A stretch of DNA of 64,000 bases, taken from the NCBI RefSeq assembly GCF_004358325.1, contig NZ_CP037940.1, forward strand, positions 2,294,001-2,358,000, written 5' to 3'. Made by a program: the position numbers and the translations under genes. The DNA is from Periweissella cryptocerci (GTDB lineage: Bacteria; Bacillota; Bacilli; Lactobacillales; Lactobacillaceae). The notes beneath the pieces were generated by a model, which worked only from the letters and a program-made list of their open reading frames with translations, had not been told where the DNA came from and made no database searches. Shown piece by piece: positions 60,432 through 64,000 of this stretch. Numbering within the stretch: position 1 is the stretch's first letter; each line of letters starts with the position of its first letter.

Positions 60432-61196
60432 ATGGCTAATAAATTAATAAATAAGATTTTCAAAAAAACAGATCTGATACATGAAACCCAAGAAAATGGG
60501 GCCAAGCTCATTACGGTTGCCGAACCAAAGGCAGTCGCATCAGAACAATATCGGACAGTGCGGACTAACCTTGGTTTTACATCAGTGAATGTTGAAAACT
60601 TTAAGGTCGTGATGTTCACATCTGCCAATTTAGGGGATGGGAAATCAACAGTCTCAGCAAACGTAGCAGTTACTTGGGCCCAAGAAGGTAAAAAAGTATT
60701 GATTATTGATGGCGATTTACGTCGATCAACAATTCACATGACTTTTGATACGGATAATTTGAAGGGTTTAACCAACTATTTGGCCGCTGAAGATGCTGAC
60801 ATCAAAGACTACGTTAAACAAACGTTTGTGGCTAATCTGTCAGTGTTGACAGCTGGTCCAGTCCCACCAAATCCGGCTGATATGTTGAATTCACAACGAA
60901 TGAGTCAGTTGATTGAACAATTACGGGATATGTATGATGTGATTGTGTTAGATGTGCCACCAATGCTTGCTGTGACTGATGCTCAAGTGTTAGGTGAAAA
61001 TGTTGATGGCGTGGTTGTGGTGATTTCATCAAACCGGACGGAAAAATCAGCTGTGCAACGCACAAAGGAAATGTTAGAACTTTCAAAGGCTAACATTTTG
61101 GGCTTTGTCTTGTTAGATACGGATAGCGGTCATCGCCACGGTTATGGATATGGTTACGGCTATGGCTACGGTTACGGCTATGGTTCTGAAAAGTAA
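60432..61196 (+). CDS. cpsD: CpsD-like tyrosine-protein kinase with Tyr-Gly tail
   Basis: A bacterial tyrosine kinase of 254 residues with Walker A NLGDGKSTVSANVA, Walker A' LIIDGDLRRST and Walker B VIVLDVPPM. The C-terminal tail is a regular run of alternating Gly and Tyr (about residues 236-250, GHRHGYGYGYGYG in part), the site of autophosphorylation in the family. GGGTG places the ATG at 60432; an ATG at 60420 overlaps the cpsC stop. The tail DNA is a 6-base near-repeat that could vary in length. Confidence 0.92.
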   Translation: MANKLINKIFKKTDLIHETQENGAKLITVAEPKAVASEQYRTVRTNLGFTSVNVENFKVVMFTSANLGDGKSTVSANVAVTWAQEGKKVLIIDGDLRRSTIHMTFDTDNLKGLTNYLAAEDADIKDYVKQTFVANLSVLTAGPVPPNPADMLNSQRMSQLIEQLRDMYDVIVLDVPPMLAVTDAQVLGENVDGVVVVISSNRTEKSAVQRTKEMLELSKANILGFVLLDTDSGHRHGYGYGYGYGYGYGYGSEK

Positions 61197-61203
61197 AAAA
61201 TAC

Positions 61204-61245
61204 AAAAAAGGTCCTCGGAATTAATTATTCCGAAGACCTTTTTTG
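61204..61245. terminator. terminator after cpsD
   Basis: AAAAAAGGTCCTCGGAAT pairs with ATTCCGAAGACCTTTTTT with one mismatch. It can serve both directions. Confidence 0.9.
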
Positions 61246-61275
61246 ATATCACAAGTGGATTTATGAATTGTTATG

Positions 61276-61482
61276 TTATTTGTTCTTTTTTGCGTATTTT
61301 TCGCGTAACATCCGCGCAACGTCAGTCTTACTCTTGTTAGCTTTATCCATTACGAATTCATCGTTAGCGGTTTTGTTAACTTTATCAAGTTTGTTAGTGA
61401 ATGTATTGCCATTCATTTTGGCTTTTGAATTGTGTAATACACCGGTATTGACGTTTTGTGATTTTTTCATTGAGTTGGTCAT
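61276..61482 (-). CDS. small basic protein, unknown
   Basis: A 68-residue Lys/Asn-rich protein (for example KLDKVNKTANDEFVMDKANK) without membrane segments. AAGGAG lies 7 bases before the ATG, which strongly supports translation. It follows the 76-residue gene by 14 bp on the same strand. No family recognised. Confidence 0.7.
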   Translation of the reverse strand: MTNSMKKSQNVNTGVLHNSKAKMNGNTFTNKLDKVNKTANDEFVMDKANKSKTDVARMLREKYAKKNK

Positions 61483-61496
61483 GTTGTAGCTCCTTC

Positions 61497-61727
61497 TTAA
61501 TTACGATCTAAATTAGTTAAAGTGAATTCGGTTAATGACTTGTTGAATTTCTTACCATTGGCTTTGAATTCGATACTTGCAGCATTATCAGCTAAAACAG
61601 CTTGTAAAATCTTGCGTGTATCATCTAACCGCTTGGCACGGTGACGCGTGTGGACAATTACTTCAGGAATATCCGTGAAGTTTTGGGTACCACCGGTGCT
61701 ATTATTTTTTAAAGTTAATGAAAACAT
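61497..61727 (-). CDS. small protein, unknown
   Basis: A 76-residue protein that begins MFSLTLKNNSTGGTQNFTDI and is basic in its middle (HTRHRAKRLDDTRK). TTGGAGG precedes the ATG. It is the first gene of a two-gene minus-strand unit with the 68-residue protein. No family recognised. Confidence 0.7.
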   Translation of the reverse strand: MFSLTLKNNSTGGTQNFTDIPEVIVHTRHRAKRLDDTRKILQAVLADNAASIEFKANGKKFNKSLTEFTLTNLDRN

Positions 61728-62000
61728 TGTTGTTCCTCCAAATTAATTGCATAAAAATCTATGTATTTACCAATACGCTATCCTAGAGTGTACCATAAAA
61801 ATAGTGCAGCGCGTTAACCTCACGCGTATTTATGCGAAGATGACGGTATTTATGAATTTTATAAGCGATATAATTATTTCATGCTACGAAACTTCTACTA
61901 GAAAACTGCACAAATAATTCATTGTGTTTAAAGGTAGTAATCGTTAAACTTAATTTTGTTCTGTTTACCCCCTATACAATATTAAAAGAGGTATGAATAT

Positions 62001-63068
62001 ATGGATGTATCTGCACAAGCAACGGCACGGACAAAACCAAACCTTGGTAAGTTCGTGGTAGACGTTTTAAATGGTGAAAGTTTAGGTATTGTAATCACGC
62101 TAATTCCAGCGGCGTTGATTAGTTCATTATTGAAATTATTCGGGGATGCTCAATGGGCAACCCAAGCTGGATTTATGGTCAGTTTAGCACAGAGTTTATT
62201 GCCGGTTGTGAGCGCGTTTGCAGTAGCGGCGATTTTAAAACTAGCAGTGATTGATGCAGCCTCGATTGCGCTGGCAGCGTTCGTTTCAGCCGGGGTAGTA
62301 ACGCAAACCCCTAATGGTATGGTAATTGGTGGAACCGGGGTGATTTTAAACATTTTATTGGTAATCTTTGTGGCAACCGGAATGACTATTGCCATAAAAA
62401 ATAGTTTTGGTCATTTTAAAATGTTAATCCAACCATTGCTCGTAATTATCGTGGCTGGTGGCTTTGGTTTACTCACACTTGCACCGATGGCGGCGGTGCA
62501 AACCATCGTTGGCCAAATGGTAACTACTGCGACAGCATTAACGCCAATTGTGATGGGAATTGTCTTAGGCGCAGCATTTGCGTTCTTGATTCTCTCGCCA
62601 CTGTCATCTGTTGGGATTGCAACGGCAATTGGGTTAGCTGGAATTGGTTCTGGTGCGGCGAATGCCGGGATTGTCGTTGCTGCATTCACCTTGGCTGCAA
62701 TGGGTAGTAGCGTTAATCCAATTGGTGCAAGCTTGGCAACGTTCCTTGGTTCACCTAAAGTCCAAATGGCTAATCTATTGACGAAACCTAAGCTGTTCAT
62801 TGCGCCATTGATTGGTGCCGGTATTATGGGTGGCGTGGCGACACTCTTCAACATTGAAGGAACGGCCTACTCAGCTGGATTTGGATTTGCCGGGTTGATT
62901 GGACCAATCACTGCCTATACAACGGCCGGTGGAGGTACACAAGCCCTGATAAGCATTGTCTTAGTCTTTGGTATCTTACCAGTTGCCTTAGCATGTGCTT
63001 TGAAATATGTGTTTATTAATAAATTAGGATTAATTAAGCCGGAAGATTTAAAGATAACATTAGAATAA
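62001..63068 (+). CDS. PTS EIIC-like membrane protein (PTS_EIIC_2 type)
   Basis: A 355-residue integral membrane protein with about ten hydrophobic helices and a short cytoplasmic start. It fits the stand-alone EIIC-type family that lacks IIA and IIB domains; segments such as AMGSSVNPIGASLATFLGSP and GPITAYTTAGGGTQALISI are characteristic. The substrate is unknown and no other PTS gene is adjacent. AGAGG precedes the ATG. A terminator follows at 63140. Confidence 0.8.
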   Translation: MDVSAQATARTKPNLGKFVVDVLNGESLGIVITLIPAALISSLLKLFGDAQWATQAGFMVSLAQSLLPVVSAFAVAAILKLAVIDAASIALAAFVSAGVVTQTPNGMVIGGTGVILNILLVIFVATGMTIAIKNSFGHFKMLIQPLLVIIVAGGFGLLTLAPMAAVQTIVGQMVTTATALTPIVMGIVLGAAFAFLILSPLSSVGIATAIGLAGIGSGAANAGIVVAAFTLAAMGSSVNPIGASLATFLGSPKVQMANLLTKPKLFIAPLIGAGIMGGVATLFNIEGTAYSAGFGFAGLIGPITAYTTAGGGTQALISIVLVFGILPVALACALKYVFINKLGLIKPEDLKITLE

Positions 63069-63139
63069 AATATTATGCGATGAGAAGTGAGGGAAAGGCA
63101 GTTTCGGCCTTTTGTTCCACGTTAATGAAGCTTATTTCC

Positions 63140-63171
63140 GGGTTGGAACGATTTTCGTTCCAGCCCTTTTT
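63140..63171 (+). terminator. terminator after the PTS IIC gene
   Basis: GGGTTGGAACG pairs with CGTTCCAGCCC (one G-C to T mismatch) around a short AT loop, followed by T5. Confidence 0.85.
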
Positions 63172-63320
63172 CAATACAGCTGATTAAGAACATTTCACGT
63201 GAAATAAGACAAATCTGTGAAATTCGGTCATAACATTTTGGCGAGTTTAATGAAAATGATAAAATGGAAGTAATAAAAAATATTGTTAAACTAAATAACT
63301 ACGACCAGGGGGAAATAAAA

Positions 63321-64000
63321 ATGCCTATTGAATTAGCAGATGCACAAGATGCATACAAAGACGCAGGTGAACAAATTTTATTTACAACGTTGATGTTGAA
63401 ACGTGAGGATCGCGCAGCAGAATTAGAAGCAATTCAAAACTTTGCGGATCGTTTTCCATCAATTATTAATAGTATGAATATTCGGGCGCAAAAAGCAGAT
63501 TTACGTGTGGCATTTGGTTTTAGCAGCGACGCTTGGGACTATTTATTTCCAACTGCTAATAAACCGGCAGAACTTGAAACGTTCACAGATTTAACGGGGC
63601 CTGATCATACGATGCCGGGTACACCAGGAGATTTGTTTTTTCATGTGCGGGCACATGATGAAGCGGTGGTGTATGAGGTAATGTCACAATTTATGACATT
63701 TTTACGCGCAGTTACGACGGTTGTTGATGAAACTAAAGGCTTCCGTTATTTTGAGGGCCGGGCAATTATTGGTTTTATTGATGGTACTGAAAATCCAGAT
63801 GGTTCACAATCCGCCGAGTATGGTCTGATTGGGGATGAAGATCGAGAATTTATCAACGGGTCATATGCCTTTGCGCAACAATATGTCCATGACATGGAAA
63901 CTTGGAATGCCTTCAAAGTCGAAATGCAAGAAAAGTATATTGGGCGCCAAAAGATGAATGACTTAGAGCTTGAAGATGAAGAAAAAGATCCGCGCGCGCA
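63321..64000 (+). CDS. DyP-type heme peroxidase, 5' part
   Basis: A dye-decolorising peroxidase cut by the window end after 226 residues. The family's GxxDG motif is present as IIGFIDGTENPDGSQ, carrying the catalytic Asp, preceded by FEGRAIIG. The proximal heme His lies beyond the window. No Tat signal is seen, so it is probably cytosolic. GGGGGAAAT lies before the ATG. Confidence 0.9.
   Translation, partial: MPIELADAQDAYKDAGEQILFTTLMLKREDRAAELEAIQNFADRFPSIINSMNIRAQKADLRVAFGFSSDAWDYLFPTANKPAELETFTDLTGPDHTMPGTPGDLFFHVRAHDEAVVYEVMSQFMTFLRAVTTVVDETKGFRYFEGRAIIGFIDGTENPDGSQSAEYGLIGDEDREFINGSYAFAQQYVHDMETWNAFKVEMQEKYIGRQKMNDLELEDEEKDPRA

Noticed and set aside
61140..61196. The Gly-Tyr coding run as a CRISPR-like or mobile repeat
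   Set aside because: It is in frame within cpsD and encodes the expected tyrosine cluster.

Overview
The window comes from a low-GC Gram-positive lactic acid bacterium. The 16S rRNA sequence, the gene orders ruvA-ruvB-queA-tgt-yajC and efp-yqhY-nusB, a threonyl T-box, and an R-specific alcohol dehydrogenase very like the Lactobacillus brevis enzyme all point to Lactobacillaceae. The Leuconostoc/Weissella branch (Weissella in the broad sense) is most likely. The genus call is an inference from memory of sequences, not a database match. Nearly all genes lie on the + strand, as does the rRNA operon, so the window probably sits in one replichore.

Layout. 1-7.4 kb: DNA repair and tRNA modification (mutS 3' end, mutL, ruvA, ruvB, queA, tgt) and yajC. 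8.1-13.4 kb: dinB, an NrnA-like phosphoesterase, a DEAD-box helicase, then efp, an Asp23/Gls24 gene and nusB. 13.4-15 kb: an intact IS110-family insertion sequence. 15.4-21.2 kb: usp, lipoate ligase, two unknown genes, an iron alcohol dehydrogenase and a DUF805 membrane protein. 21.2-32 kb: a complete UMP pathway operon (pyrB, pyrC, carA, carB, pyrD, pyrF, pyrE) behind tandem attenuators, ending with a second dihydroorotate dehydrogenase of the other subclass. 32-34.4 kb: T-box and thrS. 35-46 kb: mixed housekeeping and accessory genes, including a Fic-like protein with a broken active site, msrB, a patatin-like protein and an ArlRS-type two-component system. 46-53.3 kb: one complete rRNA operon (16S-23S-5S) with two promoters and a downstream block of 19 tRNA genes. 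53.5-64 kb: a ypmB-like gene, asnS, dnaD, a short-chain alcohol dehydrogenase and glpF flanking a perfect cre palindrome, an orphan CpsC/CpsD tyrosine-kinase pair, two small unknown genes, a PTS IIC protein and the 5' part of a DyP peroxidase.

The most unusual content is a family of five non-coding repeats at about 7.5, 14.9, 18.0, 20.0 and 34.5 kb. They are 370-560 bp long, all in the same orientation, and the four with an intact 5' end start 9-36 bp behind a gene terminator. They have inverted ends, a 21-bp long-range stem, and internal hairpins whose two arms change together between copies. That pattern fits a large structured RNA or a structured non-autonomous mobile element. I do not recognise it as a known family.

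No CRISPR array, prophage or plasmid origin was seen. Start codons were chosen from ribosome binding sites, so several genes begin downstream of the longest possible open frame.
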